Below are positions 51,942 through 60,888 of a DNA stretch of 64,000 nucleotides, in pieces. The DNA lies in the NCBI GenBank assembly GCA_050329415.1, contig JBHJOS010000050.1, positions 49,609 to 113,608 of the forward strand, written 5' to 3'. Under the pieces are notes generated by a model. The model was not told the origin of the DNA, searched no databases, and was given only the letters and a program-made list of their open reading frames with translations. The position numbers and the translations under genes were made by a program. Origin of the DNA: JANNOG01 sp050329415 (GTDB lineage Bacteria > Actinomycetota > Actinomycetes > Actinomycetales > JBBAYJ01). How positions within the stretch are numbered: position 1 is the stretch's first letter; each line of letters starts with the position of its first letter.

Positions 51942-53156
51942 ATGACACAGATCCTGCCGCCCCCCGCACCAGTCGTGCCCGCCCCGGTCGGGTCCGCCCC
52001 GGCGGGCCCGGTTCCCGGTCAGCCTCCGCCCAGCCGCCGCGCCCGGACGGCCGTCGGGCTGCTCGCGGCCGGGACGGCCGGCGGGCTGCTGGTCGGGGCC
52101 GTGGCGGGGGCAGCGGCTGGGCTGACCGCGGCGCGGGTGGCCGACGAGCCGGCGGCGTTCGAGGCGGCGGCCCCGGCCGCGGAGCCCGTGGACGTGCCCG
52201 TCGCCTCCTCGGGAAGTGTCGACTGGGCGGCCGTCGCCGAGCGGGCCTCGGCGAGCACCGTGTCGATCCGGGTGAGCGACGGCAGCCAGGGAGGCGAGGG
52301 CACCGGCGTGGTGCTCGACGAGGCGGGCCACGTCCTCACCAACAACCACGTCGTCGCCCCGGCGGGCGACCGCGGGGAGATCCTGCTGACGCTGGCCGAC
52401 GGTCGGGTGGTCGAGGCCGAGGTGGCGGGCCTGGATCCGGCCACCGACCTCGCCGTCGTCCGGATCGTGGACCCGCCGTCGGATCTCGTCCCGGCGACCT
52501 TCGGCGACTCCGGCGCCGTCGGGGTCGGCGACCCCGTGATGGCCATCGGCAATCCGCTGGGCCTGCAGGGCACGGTGACGACGGGGATCGTGTCCGCCGT
52601 CGACCGGCCGGTGACCGCGGGCGACGGCCAGGGCCCGACGGTCGTGACGGCGGCCATCCAGACCGATGCGGCGGTCAACCCCGGCAATTCCGGCGGACCG
52701 CTGGTGGACGCGGCCGGTCGGGTGGTCGGGATCAACTCCGCGATCGCGACGCTCGGCGGCGGGCTCGGTGGGCAGAGCGGCTCGATCGGGCTCGGCTTCG
52801 CCATCCCGATCGACGAGGCCCGCGAGGTGGCGGCTGAGCTCGTCGAGGACGGCAGCGCCGACCACGCGCAGCTCGGCGTCACCGCCCGGGACACGGTCGT
52901 GGACACCGGCGACGGCCGGCGCGCGGCGGCGGGCGTCGTCGAGGTGGTCCCGGGGTCGCCGGCCGAGGAGGCCGGCCTGGAGTCCGGGGACGCGATCGTC
53001 GCCGTGGACGGGCGCGCCACACCCGATGCGCTCAGCCTGACCGCGGTCGTGCGGTCGTACCGCCCGGGCGAGACGGTGACCCTCATCGTGGCCCGGGACG
53101 GCGCCACCATCGAGGTCGATGCCTCGCTCGCCGTTGCCGACGCCCGGAGCTCCTGA
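51942..53156 (+). CDS. HtrA/DegP-type serine protease with PDZ domain
   Basis: A 404-residue membrane-anchored protease. A Pro-rich cytoplasmic N-terminus precedes one transmembrane helix (TAVGLLAAGTAGGLLVGAVA, near residue 40). In the trypsin-like domain His is in NNHVVAP, Asp in DPATDLAVVRI and Ser in GNSGGPLVDAAG. A C-terminal PDZ domain follows (GSPAEEAGLESGDAIVAVDG). It degrades or refolds damaged proteins outside the membrane. The ATG at 51942 was chosen over a longer open frame because it leads directly into the Pro-rich segment that many actinobacterial HtrA proteins have. Confidence 0.93.
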   Translation: MTQILPPPAPVVPAPVGSAPAGPVPGQPPPSRRARTAVGLLAAGTAGGLLVGAVAGAAAGLTAARVADEPAAFEAAAPAAEPVDVPVASSGSVDWAAVAERASASTVSIRVSDGSQGGEGTGVVLDEAGHVLTNNHVVAPAGDRGEILLTLADGRVVEAEVAGLDPATDLAVVRIVDPPSDLVPATFGDSGAVGVGDPVMAIGNPLGLQGTVTTGIVSAVDRPVTAGDGQGPTVVTAAIQTDAAVNPGNSGGPLVDAAGRVVGINSAIATLGGGLGGQSGSIGLGFAIPIDEAREVAAELVEDGSADHAQLGVTARDTVVDTGDGRRAAAGVVEVVPGSPAEEAGLESGDAIVAVDGRATPDALSLTAVVRSYRPGETVTLIVARDGATIEVDASLAVADARSS

Positions 53157-53248
53157 ACCTGTGGATGACGAGAACGCCGACCCGTCCGTCTTTGCCAGGC
53201 TCACCCCGTGCCCGGAAGGACCGGGGACTACGGAAAGAGGTGGCACGG

Positions 53249-53539
53249 GTGAGCAGGTTCGAGGTCGACAGCGAGGCGATGGCAGGGGCCGCCACGGCGG
53301 TGCAGGGCTCGATCGCGACGGTGACGGCAGAGACACAGCGGATGATGCACAACCTCGAGGCGCTGCAGGCCACGTGGCGCGGTCAGGCGGCGACGTCGTT
53401 CGCCACCGTGACCGGCGAGTGGCGCGCCACCCAGCAGCGGGTACACGAGACGCTGCAGGCGATCCAGGCTGCCCTGACCCACGCCGGGCGGCAGTACGCC
53501 GAGGTGGAGGCGGCGACGGTGCGCATGTTCGCCTCGTGA
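53249..53539 (+). CDS. WXG100-family protein (ESAT-6-like)
   Basis: A 96-residue helical-hairpin protein starting VSRFEVDSEAMAGAATAV. The central WxG turn is present as TWRGQAATSF, with two helices of about 40 residues on either side. Such proteins are normally secreted by type VII (ESX) systems as dimers. No ESX machinery gene is in this window. GTG 53249 is preceded by AAAGAGG. It sits between the HtrA-type protease and moaA, without overlap. Confidence 0.85.
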   Translation: MSRFEVDSEAMAGAATAVQGSIATVTAETQRMMHNLEALQATWRGQAATSFATVTGEWRATQQRVHETLQAIQAALTHAGRQYAEVEAATVRMFAS

Positions 53540-53584
53540 CCGGCTTCCGCCCCGCCGCGCGGTGGGGCGGCCTACCCTGGCGAG

Positions 53585-54613
53585 GTGAGGGACAGGCCGG
53601 ACGAGCCCGGGCTCGTCGACCAGTGGGGTCGGCGAGCGGTCGATCTGCGCGTCAGCCTCACCGACCGGTGCAACCTGCGGTGCGCCTACTGCATGCCGGC
53701 GGAGGGTTTGCCCTGGCTGCGCAACGACCGTCTGTTGACACCGGACGAGACCGTGCGTCTGGTGCGCGTCGCGGTCGAGCGGCTGGGGGTCACCGACGTC
53801 CGGTTCACCGGCGGAGAGCCGCTGCTGCGCCGGGACCTGGAGGACATCGTCGCCGCCACGGCCGGACTGCGCGGTCCGGACGGTCGCCGCCCCGCCATCG
53901 CCGTGACGACCAACGGCATCGGACTGGACCACCGGGCGGAGCGGTTGCGGCTGGCCGGGCTGGACCGGGCCACCGTGAGCCTCGACACCCTGGACCACGA
54001 CCGGTTCCGGGCCATCACGTTCCGGGACCGGTTCGACGACGCGATCGCGGGCGTGAAGGCTGCGGTGGCGGCGGGGCTTCACCCCGTGAAACTCAACACC
54101 GTGCTCCTGCGCAACATCAACGACGACGAGGTGGTGCCGCTGGTCGAGTGGTCGTGCGCCCACGGTGTCGAGGTCCGGTTCATCGAGCAGATGCCACTGG
54201 ACGCCCAGGGCGCCTGGGACCGGTCGGTCATGGTGACCGCCGAGGAGACCATCACCGAGCTCAGGCGCGTCTTCGACCTCACGGAGGTTCCCGACCGCGG
54301 CAGCGCCCCGGCCCAGCGATGGTGGGTCGCCCGCGACGGTCGCCGCCTCGGCAGCGTCGGGGTGATCGGCGCGGTCACCCGCCCGTTCTGCGGCGACTGC
54401 GACCGCACCCGCCTGACGGCGGACGGACAGATCCGCGACTGCCTCTTCGCCCGCACCGAGACGGACCTGCGCGGCCTCCTCCGCGCCGGGGCCGACGACC
54501 AGGCCGTGGCCCGGACCTGGCGGGCCGCCATGTGGGCGAAGAAGCCCGGGCACGGCATCGACGACCCGTCCTTCCTCCGCCCGGGCCGCCCCATGAGCGC
54601 GATCGGCGGCTGA
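53585..54613 (+). CDS. moaA: GTP 3',8-cyclase (molybdopterin biosynthesis)
   Basis: A 342-residue radical SAM enzyme of molybdenum-cofactor synthesis. The N-terminal cluster CNLRCAYC and the GGEPLLR motif bind SAM. The C-terminal cluster is in PFCGDCDRTRLTADGQIRDC, which binds GTP, and the chain ends in the conserved Gly-Gly (MSAIGG). It converts GTP to 3',8-cyclo-GTP with MoaC (not in this window). moaD follows 2 bases downstream. The start is GTG 53585. Confidence 0.96.
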   Translation: MRDRPDEPGLVDQWGRRAVDLRVSLTDRCNLRCAYCMPAEGLPWLRNDRLLTPDETVRLVRVAVERLGVTDVRFTGGEPLLRRDLEDIVAATAGLRGPDGRRPAIAVTTNGIGLDHRAERLRLAGLDRATVSLDTLDHDRFRAITFRDRFDDAIAGVKAAVAAGLHPVKLNTVLLRNINDDEVVPLVEWSCAHGVEVRFIEQMPLDAQGAWDRSVMVTAEETITELRRVFDLTEVPDRGSAPAQRWWVARDGRRLGSVGVIGAVTRPFCGDCDRTRLTADGQIRDCLFARTETDLRGLLRAGADDQAVARTWRAAMWAKKPGHGIDDPSFLRPGRPMSAIGG

Positions 54614-54615
54614 CT

Positions 54616-54879
54616 GTGGCCCCCGTCGGGACGACGGTGACGGTGCGACTGTTCGCGGGTGCCCGGGCGGCCGCAGGGGGCATCGACGCCGTCGACCTGG
54701 TCATGCCGACCGGAGCCACGATCCGGGACGCGCTCGACCTCGTCGCCGAGGATCACCCCGGCCTGCGACCGGTGATCCCCGCCTGTTCGTTCCTGCTCGA
54801 CGGGTTCCGCACGACCCCGGCGACGGCGATCGGCGGGGGCCGCACGCTCGACGTGCTGCCGCCTTTCAGCGGCGGCTGA
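54616..54879 (+). CDS. moaD: Molybdopterin synthase sulfur carrier subunit
   Basis: An 87-residue ubiquitin-like protein that begins VAPVGTTVTVRLFAGARAAAG and ends in the invariant Gly-Gly (PPFSGG), which is thiocarboxylated to supply sulfur to molybdopterin. The gene is 2 bases after moaA and should be co-translated. Its partner moaE lies 1.3 kb away on the opposite strand. Confidence 0.9.
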   Translation: MAPVGTTVTVRLFAGARAAAGGIDAVDLVMPTGATIRDALDLVAEDHPGLRPVIPACSFLLDGFRTTPATAIGGGRTLDVLPPFSGG

Positions 54880-54888
54880 CCCCACCGG

Positions 54889-56139
54889 TCAGGCCCGGCT
54901 CCCGAGCCGGACCGGCAAGTGATCGATGTCGCGCAGGCCCGCCCGCCACACCCGCCCGGCCGGCGCAACCGCCCGGGCGTTGGGGTGCCGCTCGAACAGC
55001 CGCCGGACGAGCGCGGCGGCCACCGCCCGGGCCAGGCCTGCGCTCACCCGGTCCGGGCCGGTGTCGTCGGGCAGCACCGGTCGCCGGGCCCCGGGCCCGC
55101 GACCGCGCAGGACGTCGACGTCGTCGGAGTCGTCGAACGCCTCCGGGTCCCGGTTCGCCCCGGCGACCGACACCACCAGCCGCTCACCGGGGACCAGCGT
55201 GACACCGGGCGCGACCGTGACCTCGGCGCCGGGCTCACCGGCGACAGCCGGCGCCCGCACCACGACGACCGGCACCGGCGGATCCCAGCGCATCGCCTCG
55301 TCGACAGCCGTCCCCCACCCCCCCGGGCGAGCCAGCAGGACCTCCACCTGGTCGGGACGGCGCAGCAGGACCCGCAGCGTCCCGGCCACCACCGCATGGG
55401 TCGTCAAGTACCCGCCGAGAAGCAGGGAGAGTCCGGCCGCCCCCGCCTCCTGCCTGGTCAGGGCCTCACCGTCCGGTCCGCGGCCGGCGAGGACGTCGTC
55501 CAGCACGGCGTGACCGGGCACCACCCGCCTCGACTCCACGTGGTCGTGCAGGCGCCGCCGGACCGTGTGGCCCGTCCCCACGTGCTCCGGGGGTGCCCCG
55601 GCGGTCGGCACGAGGTCCTCGACCCAGGACTGGATGCCCGGCCACTCGGCCGACGGCAGACCGAGGAGCTCACCTGCGGTCATGCCCGCGAGCGGCGCCA
55701 CGACGGACTCCACGAGGTCCACGCCCGTCGCGGGGAGCCGGTCGACCAGGCCCTCCGCCCAGCCTTCGACGTCGACCCGGAACGTGGCCGCGGCGCCGCC
55801 GGACATCGCCCGCACCAGGGCCGCGCGCCACCGGAGGGGCGACAGCAGGCCGGCGGGCAGGCCGCCGGCCGCCCCACCGGCCGTGCCGGGGTCCGCCACG
55901 ACGAGCCCGTGAGCGGCCAGCGCGCCCACGGCGACCTCGTGGCGGGCGGTCACCCAGCCGGCCCGGCTGCGGGCGACCCGCCCACCGGCGCGCAGGCCGC
56001 GCAGGTACGGCGAGAGGTCGTCGCCGGCGCCGGCGCCGAGCAGGCGCGACGCCGGATCGCCGGTCGGGGGCGACGGGGCGGGCAGCGGAGGAGGCGACCC
56101 GGCAGGCGCGAACTCGACGGGTCCGCGGAGGTCCAGCAC
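54889..56139 (-). CDS. Cytochrome P450-like protein lacking the heme-ligating Cys
   Basis: A 416-residue protein with P450 architecture. I-helix-like LSLLLGGYLTTHAVVAG, ExxR in VDEAMRWDPPVPVVVVRAP and a C-terminal LARAVAAALVRRLFERHPNA are recognisable. The heme-binding loop, normally FGxGxHxCLG, reads PDDTGPDRVSAGLAR, and the whole protein contains no cysteine. It cannot form the usual thiolate-ligated heme. It is thus a P450 homologue with a non-P450 role, or an inactive relict. GTG 56139 is the start. It lies between moaD and moaE, on the same strand as moaE. Confidence 0.82.
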   Translation of the reverse strand: MLDLRGPVEFAPAGSPPPLPAPSPPTGDPASRLLGAGAGDDLSPYLRGLRAGGRVARSRAGWVTARHEVAVGALAAHGLVVADPGTAGGAAGGLPAGLLSPLRWRAALVRAMSGGAAATFRVDVEGWAEGLVDRLPATGVDLVESVVAPLAGMTAGELLGLPSAEWPGIQSWVEDLVPTAGAPPEHVGTGHTVRRRLHDHVESRRVVPGHAVLDDVLAGRGPDGEALTRQEAGAAGLSLLLGGYLTTHAVVAGTLRVLLRRPDQVEVLLARPGGWGTAVDEAMRWDPPVPVVVVRAPAVAGEPGAEVTVAPGVTLVPGERLVVSVAGANRDPEAFDDSDDVDVLRGRGPGARRPVLPDDTGPDRVSAGLARAVAAALVRRLFERHPNARAVAPAGRVWRAGLRDIDHLPVRLGSRA

Positions 56140-56176
56140 ACCACCACGCTAAGGAGTTGATCCCTCGCGAGGCGTC

Positions 56177-56650
56177 CTAGCCAGGAATCGGGACAGCCTC
56201 GCCCAGGCCGACCCATTCGTCGCTGCCGTCGGCGAACACCTGGTGCTTCCACACCGGGAGGCGGGTCTTGACCCGCTCGACCAGGGCCTCCGCCGCCGCG
56301 AACGCCTCCCGTCGGTGGGCCGCCGCGACCCCCACGGCGACCGCCACCTCTCCGACCGCGAGGCGACCGATGCGGTGCTCGACGGCGATCCGGCACGCGG
56401 GATGCTCATCGGCGATCTCACCGCAGACCCGGGTCATGACGTCGGCAGCGGCCGGATGCGCCTCGTACTCCAGCCGGGTCACCGGCCCACGGCCCGGGGT
56501 GTCGTGGTCGCGGACGGTCCCGGCGAACGTCACCACGGCACCGGCGGCCGGCGAGGCGACGAGCGCTGCCAGCGCCTCGGCGGACACCGGGTCGTTCCCG
56601 ACCGCGGCCCGCAGCACCCGCCCGGTCCCGGCCGACGTGTCGCCGCTCAC
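56177..56650 (-). CDS. moaE: Molybdopterin synthase catalytic subunit
   Basis: A 157-residue MoaE protein. Family motifs are VVTFAGTVRDHD, LEYEAHPAAA and HRIGRLAVGEVAVAVGVAA, followed by the catalytic lysine region RVKTRLPVWKHQVF. With MoaD it converts precursor Z to molybdopterin. GTG 56650 gives a 15-residue variable N-terminus. It lies 37 bases from the P450-like gene and may share a transcript with it. Confidence 0.93.
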   Translation of the reverse strand: MSGDTSAGTGRVLRAAVGNDPVSAEALAALVASPAAGAVVTFAGTVRDHDTPGRGPVTRLEYEAHPAAADVMTRVCGEIADEHPACRIAVEHRIGRLAVGEVAVAVGVAAAHRREAFAAAEALVERVKTRLPVWKHQVFADGSDEWVGLGEAVPIPG

Positions 56651-56742
56651 ACGCTGACCGTACCGCGGCCGAGGCGCCCGGGAGTGGCGCGGACCGCGGC
56701 CGAAGTCGGCGACGAGCGGGAATCCCTCGTCGCGGCCAGGCA

Positions 56743-58014
56743 TTGACCGGGAAGGTGAGAAGAGCCGCGGGAACCCGGACGTTCCGCGCCCTCGCCCACC
56801 CGAGCTACCGGTTATGGGCGGCCGCGGCCCTCGTCTCCAACACCGGCACCTGGATGCAACGGGTCGCCCAGGACTGGCTGGTCCTCACCGACCTCACGGC
56901 GGACTCCGCGCTCGCCCTCGGCGTCGTCACCGGGCTCCAGTTCGCCCCCATGCTGGTGCTGGCGCCCTGGACCGGGCTCGTCGCCGACCGGTTCGACCGC
57001 CGCCGGGTCCTGCTCGTCACCCAGGCGGCCCAGGCTTCCCTCGCTCTGGCGCTCGGTCTGCTGGTCGTCACCGGGACCGTCGAGCTGTGGCACGTCCTGC
57101 TGCTGGCGGGCGGGCTGGGGGTCGCGACGGCGCTCGACGCCCCGGCCCGGCAGACCTTCGTGTCGGCGCTGGTGCCCGCCCGGGACCTGCCCAACGCCGT
57201 GAGCCTCAACTCGGCGACGTTCCACGCCGGCCGGCTGCTGGGGCCTGCCGCCGCCGGCCTGCTCATCGCCGGTGTCGGGATCGGCTGGGTGTTCGTGGTC
57301 AACGCCGCCACGTTCGGAGCGACCCTCGTGGCGCTGGTCGCGCTGCGCCGGCGGTCCCGCGACCGGCTCCCGCGCACGGGGGGCCTGCGGGAAGGGCTCA
57401 CGTACGTCCGGTCCCGGCCGGACCTCGTCGTGGTGCTGGCACTCGTCGCCGTGATCGGCATGCTGGGCCTCAACATGCAGCTGACCGCGGCCGTCATGGC
57501 CCGGGTGGAGTTCGGGCGGGGACCGGAGGACTTCGGGCTCCTCGGGTCCCTGGCCGCCGTGGGGGCCGTCGCGGGAGCCCTGGTCGCGGCCCGCCGCGAA
57601 CGCCCCCGGCTGCGCACCGTCGTGCTCGCCGCGCTCGCCTTCGGGGTGGCGAGTTCCGCGTCGGCCCTCATGCCCACGTTCTGGCTGTACGCGGCATCCC
57701 TGGTGCCGGTGGGCCTCACGGCGCTCACCCTCATGACGACGGCCAACGCGACCGTCCAGGCCACGACCCCGCCGGAGCTGCGCGGCCGGGTCATGGCGCT
57801 CTACCTGGCCATCTTCCTGGGCGGGGCGCCGCTGGGCTCGCCCCTGGTGGGCTGGATCGGCGAACTCGCCGGGCCCCGGTGGACGATCGGGGTGGGTGCG
57901 ATCTCTGCTCTGGTGGCCGGCGGCGCCGCCCTCGCCTGGCTCGTCCGACGGCAGCGGGTGCGGTCTCCCGCCGGTGCGCCCGGCGGCGGCCGGCGTGTCA
58001 CGCCGGAGCGCTGA
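56743..58014 (+). CDS. MFS transporter
   Basis: A 423-residue protein with about twelve transmembrane helices. The sequence FRALAHPSYRLWAAAALVSN, then GTWMQRVAQDWLVL, marks the EntS/MFS_3-type exporters. The loop after helix 2 reads LVADRFDRRRVLLVTQ, the standard MFS motif A. The start is TTG 56743 (LTGKVRRA); GTG 56755 is an alternative. The 3' end overlaps the convergent anti-sigma gene by 17 bases. Drug or siderophore export is typical; the substrate is unknown. Confidence 0.88.
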   Translation: MTGKVRRAAGTRTFRALAHPSYRLWAAAALVSNTGTWMQRVAQDWLVLTDLTADSALALGVVTGLQFAPMLVLAPWTGLVADRFDRRRVLLVTQAAQASLALALGLLVVTGTVELWHVLLLAGGLGVATALDAPARQTFVSALVPARDLPNAVSLNSATFHAGRLLGPAAAGLLIAGVGIGWVFVVNAATFGATLVALVALRRRSRDRLPRTGGLREGLTYVRSRPDLVVVLALVAVIGMLGLNMQLTAAVMARVEFGRGPEDFGLLGSLAAVGAVAGALVAARRERPRLRTVVLAALAFGVASSASALMPTFWLYAASLVPVGLTALTLMTTANATVQATTPPELRGRVMALYLAIFLGGAPLGSPLVGWIGELAGPRWTIGVGAISALVAGGAALAWLVRRQRVRSPAGAPGGGRRVTPER

Positions 58015-58735
58015 CGACCGGCTCGCCGGCCAGGGTCTCCACCTCGACGGCCGCGACCTCGTCGAGGGGCACGGCAGCGGCCATGCGGACCGGCGGGCGC
58101 GTGGTCCCGGGCGGCGGCGGCTCCCCGACCGTCCAGCTCCCGGCGCCCACCCGTTCGCCCTCGGTGGTGACGACCACCACCCGGCAGCGCTGCCCGGCCG
58201 GGATGCCGGTGACCCGGACCGCGAGGCGGACCCAGTCCCGGACCGGCTCGACGGTGACGTCCGCGGTGGCACCGGAGGGCGACACACCGGCGAGCTGGAC
58301 GGTCCCGGCGCCGGACGGTTGCGCGAGCGGCGTGGACGGTGCCGGCTCGGCCGGCCCGCGCACGAGATCCAGGCCGACGCCGCCGGCCCCGCCCAGGAGG
58401 ACGGCCGCCGCGGCGACGGCCGCCAGCGACACCCGGGATCGGCGGCGGGCAGCCGCCCGCTCCGCCCGGATCTCCCGCAGGGTGCGGGCCAGCAGGAGGT
58501 CGCCGTCCGGCCCGGGCGCCGCCCCGGACCGCTCCGGCAGATCGGGCAGATCGGCCACCAGGTCGGCGGGCTCCAGTGCCGCCCCGAGCAGGGCGGCGTC
58601 CCGCAGCTCGACGAGCTCCCCGCGGCAGGCGGCGCAGCCCGACAGGTGCACCCGCACGCGCTGGGCGTCGGAGTCGTCGAGGAGACCCAGTGCCAGCGCG
58701 GCGAGGTCAGCGCGGGGGTGGTCGGTCTCGGTCAC
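57998..58735 (-). CDS. Anti-sigma factor (zinc-binding, ZAS type)
   Basis: A 245-residue membrane protein. The N-terminal zinc-binding anti-sigma domain carries the HxxxCxxC motif (HLSGCAACRGEL). One transmembrane helix near residues 100-120 (VSLAAVAAAAVLLGGAGGV) is followed by an extracytoplasmic beta-rich domain like those of RskA-type proteins. It holds the sigma factor encoded just upstream; the genes overlap as GTGA. Release by regulated proteolysis after an outside signal is the known scheme for such pairs. Confidence 0.9.
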   Translation of the reverse strand: MTETDHPRADLAALALGLLDDSDAQRVRVHLSGCAACRGELVELRDAALLGAALEPADLVADLPDLPERSGAAPGPDGDLLLARTLREIRAERAAARRRSRVSLAAVAAAAVLLGGAGGVGLDLVRGPAEPAPSTPLAQPSGAGTVQLAGVSPSGATADVTVEPVRDWVRLAVRVTGIPAGQRCRVVVVTTEGERVGAGSWTVGEPPPPGTTRPPVRMAAAVPLDEVAAVEVETLAGEPVVSAPA

Positions 58736-59343
58736 CGGGTTCCTCCCATCTCCTCGTACGCCAGGCGAAGCGCCTTGAGCGCGTAGTAGGTCCGGGACTT
58801 GACGGTCCCGGGCGGGACCCCGAGGTGCTCGGCCGCCTCGGCGACGGAGAGCCCGGCGAGCTGGACCAGCGCCAGCACCTGCCGGTGCTCGGGGGTGAGT
58901 CGGGCCAGCGACTGGCGGAGCACGACCTGGTCGACGACGTGCTGGGCCTCCTCCACCGCCCCCGAAGCGGGTCGATCGGCGACCTCCAGGACGTCCGCGC
59001 CCGCCTCGACGGGACGACGTGCCTGAGCACGCGCCCGGTCGACCGTGATGTTGCGGACCACGGTGAAGAGCCAGCTCCGGATCGAGCCCCGGTCCGCGGA
59101 CAGGTCGTTGCGGTGCCGCCAGGCGCGGACGAGCGCCTCCTGGACGATGTCCTCGGCGGCGTGGCGGTCGCCGGTGAGCCGGGTGGCGTAGCCGACGAGG
59201 GCGCCGCCGTGCTCGCGGTAGAGCTGAGCGACCAGCTGATCTCCGGGATCGGAGGAGTCCGGGGATCCGGCCTGGCGGCGCCAGGGACGCCACGACGCGA
59301 CGAGGGGCATCGTGGCGACCTCCGGGACGACGACGATGGACAT
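58732..59343 (-). CDS. ECF-type RNA polymerase sigma factor (SigK/SigL-like)
   Basis: A 203-residue sigma-70-family ECF factor. Region 2 has DRHAAEDIVQEALVRAWRH and RSWLFTVVRNITVDRARA. Region 4 has RLTPEHRQVLALVQLAGLSV and GVPPGTVKSRTYYALKALR. The downstream overlapping gene encodes its anti-sigma factor, so the pair is presumably autoregulated. Start candidates are ATG 59343 and ATG 59310 (MPLVASWRPW); the N-terminal 12 residues are not conserved. Its pairing with a RskA-like partner suggests the SigK or SigL class. Confidence 0.9.
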   Translation of the reverse strand: MSIVVVPEVATMPLVASWRPWRRQAGSPDSSDPGDQLVAQLYREHGGALVGYATRLTGDRHAAEDIVQEALVRAWRHRNDLSADRGSIRSWLFTVVRNITVDRARAQARRPVEAGADVLEVADRPASGAVEEAQHVVDQVVLRQSLARLTPEHRQVLALVQLAGLSVAEAAEHLGVPPGTVKSRTYYALKALRLAYEEMGGTR

Positions 59344-59379
59344 GAGCGAACGGGATCGAGGGGCGGCAAGCCGGGGGTG

Positions 59380-59970
59380 TCAGTAGTCGTACCAGTCCCC
59401 GTCGGACGTCTCGGCAGCAGGCTCCTCCGGCCCGGGGGCGGCCGCCCGCTCACCGGTCGCGGTGGCGGCGAACCAGGTCCCGCCCACCCCGTGGCCCAGC
59501 GCGTCGCCGGGAGCGCCGTCCTCGGCGTACCGGTACAGCGGCCAGCCTGCCAGAGTGACCTGCAGGCTGCCGTCGCCGCGGGTGAGGGTGCCCAGCAGGT
59601 CGGGGTCGATGCCCTCGGCGGCGAGGCCGGAGGCGTCCTCGACGGTGGCGGGCGGCCACACCTCGGCGCAGTCCCCACTGCACGCGCTGGTCGGCGGGTC
59701 GGCGGTGTCGGAGTCGAAGCGGTAGAGCGTGAAGCCGGCCGCGTCCACGGCCACTTCACCGACGCCATCGGCCTCACGGACCGCGAGCGCGGGGCCGACG
59801 GCCTCGGGCTGGGGGCTTCCGGAGGTGGTGCCGGCGGACGGCTCCGGCAGCTCGGCTGTGGTGGCATCGGCGTAGCCGACGCCACCACAGCCGACGAGGG
59901 CGGCGGACAGTGACAGGGCGGCTGCCGCGAGAACCGGCCGGACGGCACGGGCGGGGGTCGAGCGTCGCAT
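59380..59970 (-). CDS. Lipoprotein with COG4315-type repeats
   Basis: A 196-residue secreted lipoprotein. Signal peptide MRRSTPARAVRPVLAAAALS ends at lipobox LVGC with Cys28. Two repeats of the YxxFDxD type follow: FTLYRFDSDTADPP with CSGDCAEVWPP, and WPLYRYAEDGAPGDALGHGV. This family is common in actinobacteria and often encoded next to sigma/anti-sigma genes, as here (36 bases upstream of the sigma gene). The function is unknown. ATG 59970 is preceded by GGAAGGA. Confidence 0.85.
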   Translation of the reverse strand: MRRSTPARAVRPVLAAAALSLSAALVGCGGVGYADATTAELPEPSAGTTSGSPQPEAVGPALAVREADGVGEVAVDAAGFTLYRFDSDTADPPTSACSGDCAEVWPPATVEDASGLAAEGIDPDLLGTLTRGDGSLQVTLAGWPLYRYAEDGAPGDALGHGVGGTWFAATATGERAAAPGPEEPAAETSDGDWYDY

Positions 59971-60054
59971 GGCGAATCCTTCCGGGGTCGTTCGGTGGAC
60001 GCACCTGATACGCCCACCGCGCCCACCCGGTTCACCGGCGCGACCCACCGGTGG

Positions 60055-60888
60055 TCAGACCGACCCGAGTTCCCCTTCGTGATCGAGGGCGGCCCGGACC
60101 GCCCGGTCGCCGAACCGGCGGACGAGACGCCGGGCCGCCTGGTCGACCACGGGCAGCTCGGCACCCGGGAAGCGGGCGGAGAGGACTTGGACGACCGCGG
60201 TGAGCCGACCTTCCTCACGGCCTTCCTCACGGCCTTCGGCGATGAGACCTCGGCCCCAGTCGGTCTTGCGCAGCTCGGTGATGACGTCAGTCATCTGGTC
60301 CCTCCTCAACCGCTCCATGATGACACCGCTGGCGCCCGGCGCCAGGCCCATGGCCAGAGCCAGCATCGAGGCCCGCAGGGCCGGCGGCTCCACCCCGGAG
60401 ATCCGGTCGACCATCTGGTCGACCGCCCTCATCCCTCCGCCGACCATGGCGAACGGTGCCAGCTCGGCGCTGCCCAACAGGTCCGCGACCGGGATCGAGG
60501 GGACGTGGACCAGGCGGCACGCGTTCGACAGGGCGCCCAGCCGGAACGTCGGGTCCATCCGCCGCCGGCCGGTGACCTGGACCACGACCTGCTCGAGGCG
60601 GCGGACCCGGTCGCGGTACGCAGGATCCTCGGCGATCCTCGCCGCGTACCCCAGCATCCGCAGACCGATCCGCGGGTCGGGACGGTGCTGGATCTCCACC
60701 TGCACCACGGTGGCCCGGTCTTGCGAGGCGAACAGCAGGTCGGCCTGGCGAGCGGTGGCGGGCAGCTCGACGGGGCGCGGGTCGAGAGAGGACGCCTCGA
60801 CGTCCACGCCCGCGTACCGGAGCGTCTCGCCGAGCGCGGCTCCTACGACGATCTTCGAGTACAGGTCCCACTGCTGCGCCCGCGCCAT
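60055..60888 (-). CDS. Rpn-like PD-(D/E)XK nuclease family protein
   Basis: A 277-residue protein resembling the Rpn/transposase-like nucleases. The catalytic core is in the N-terminal half: Asp in ARQADLLFAS and Glu-x-Gln in VVQVEIQHRPDPR, after a predicted helix LYSKIVVGAALGETL. The C-terminal part ends with a coiled segment RGLIAEGREEGREEGRL and a basic helix region. Many copies of such genes occur in actinobacterial genomes. A role in DNA cleavage linked to recombination is known for E. coli Rpn proteins; here it is inferred. It is a lone gene. Confidence 0.72.
   Translation of the reverse strand: MARAQQWDLYSKIVVGAALGETLRYAGVDVEASSLDPRPVELPATARQADLLFASQDRATVVQVEIQHRPDPRIGLRMLGYAARIAEDPAYRDRVRRLEQVVVQVTGRRRMDPTFRLGALSNACRLVHVPSIPVADLLGSAELAPFAMVGGGMRAVDQMVDRISGVEPPALRASMLALAMGLAPGASGVIMERLRRDQMTDVITELRKTDWGRGLIAEGREEGREEGRLTAVVQVLSARFPGAELPVVDQAARRLVRRFGDRAVRAALDHEGELGSV

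Noticed and set aside
54877..54891. TGACC-CCACC-GGTCA hairpin between moaD and the P450-like gene
   Set aside because: A 5-bp stem overlapping the moaD stop codon; it may arise by chance at this GC content.
54889..56139. P450-like protein as the auxiliary partner of the cluster glycosyltransferases
   Set aside because: It lies more than 37 kb from them among molybdopterin genes and on a separate transcript. Nothing in the sequence links the two.
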